Positions 63,582 to 64,000 of a DNA stretch of 64,000 nt are shown here, in pieces. A program made the position numbers and the translations under genes. The notes below the pieces were generated by a model. It searched no databases, was not told the origin of the DNA, and saw only the letters and a program-made list of their open reading frames with translations. The stretch is from Nostoc sp. CHAB 5844. GTDB lineage: Bacteria; Cyanobacteriota; Cyanobacteriia; Cyanobacteriales; Nostocaceae. The stretch lies in assembly GCF_020829595.1 (NCBI RefSeq), contig NZ_JAIVFW010000041.1, forward strand, positions 1 to 64,000. The letters are read 5' to 3'. Each line of letters begins with the position of its first letter. Position 1 is the stretch's first letter.

Positions 63582-64000
63582 CCGTAGCCAGATAGGTTAG
63601 GACATTCTAAAACGCTAAAACCAATTGACTGCAAGCATTTCACTTTTGACTTTTGCTATAACTGCGAATTACATTCGCTAACTCATCGCAGATTTTACCT
63701 GCCTGTTATATGCATAAAACATCAGTATAATCTCTGAACTAGAATAATATTCTCACTTTTTCTAAGTGAATATACTAATACAACATAAAGTGTTGATTTC
63801 GCTCTATTTCGAGTAGATAAAAGTAAGTAGGTAATAATTCTTTGACATCTGCCTAAAGTAAGAGTTATCAAAGATACTAGCTAACCAGCATCAAGGCTCT
63901 AAGATCCCCCCGCCTACGGCGACCCCCTTAAAAAGGGGGTAAAAGATGGTTACTAGCCCCCATTTTTCAAGGGGTTAAAGATAGTTACTAGCCCCCCTTT
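63582..64000. repeat. terminal region with CCCCC/GGGGG repeats
   Basis: No gene is visible. From ~63906 there is GATCCCCCCGCCTACGGCGA then CCCCCTTAAAAAGGGGG, followed by direct repeats of AAAGATGGTTACTAGCCCCC and AAAGATAGTTACTAGCCCCC (63942, 63976). The repeat runs off the window end. Confidence 0.55.

Overview
The window is chromosomal DNA of a filamentous, probably heterocyst-forming cyanobacterium (Nostocales; Nostoc, Anabaena, Calothrix or a close relative). The evidence is the very frequent GCGATCGC (HIP1) octamer, the low GC content, many short heptamer-type tandem repeats (STRR) between genes, and typical cyanobacterial genes: the ferredoxin-thioredoxin reductase variable chain, the Ftn2/ZipN (ARC6) division protein, DUF928, DUF760, DUF4058, DUF2103, a CHAT-TPR protein, squalene-hopene cyclase with HpnB, and PEP-CTERM.

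Layout. 0-6 kb: remains of a BrnT-type toxin with an intact antitoxin-like gene, a TPR-CHAT caspase-like protein with a seven-fold 120-bp internal repeat, and a zinc-ribbon/PP2C phosphatase. 6-10 kb: ftrV, a PD-(D/E)XK-like protein, a YdcF protein, then a decayed accessory stretch with an antitoxin beside a broken PIN toxin, a MITE-like element, an aminotransferase fragment and a second ydcF 3' end. 10-15.4 kb: mostly housekeeping genes (bifunctional kinase, rplY, purA, ispD, scpB). 15.6-20.2 kb: a frameshifted subtilase followed by three tandem DUF928 paralogs. 20.3-28.6 kb: DUF760, an HtrA/Deg protease and a phosphorelay cluster (GAF kinase, five-PAS hybrid kinase, CheY-like regulator). 28.9-33.5 kb: sulfonate utilisation (ssuA, ssuD, NtaA-like monooxygenase) and a dienelactone hydrolase. 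33.7-37.1 kb: VOC protein, zinc-independent MDR reductase, and an iron/B12-type permease with its ATPase. 37.4-42.6 kb: tRNA-Lys, aldose epimerase, pdhA, ftn2. 43.4-48.1 kb: an unrecognised protein made of two similar halves, a PEP-CTERM exported protein, an O-antigen-ligase-like membrane protein and a small membrane protein. 48.2-54.5 kb: DUF2103, clpS, ubiD, SH3 protein, two DUF4058 paralogs, LysM/M23 peptidase. 54.6-63.1 kb: isochorismatase-like hydrolase, hopanoid genes shc and hpnB (divergent), and a TIGR03032-TPR-SPINDLY-type fusion. The last 0.9 kb is repeat DNA.

The most distinctive features are: (i) several families of small inverted-repeat (MITE-like) elements and hairpins, some of which have entered coding sequences (a histidine kinase ATPase domain, hpnB, the ubiD tail); (ii) two toxin-antitoxin loci in which only the toxin is broken; (iii) the 43.4-47.6 kb cassette, the best candidate for an undescribed surface system; and (iv) the subtilase/DUF928 array. 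No phage, intact transposase or CRISPR array was seen. All functional assignments are from reading the sequence; no database search was run.
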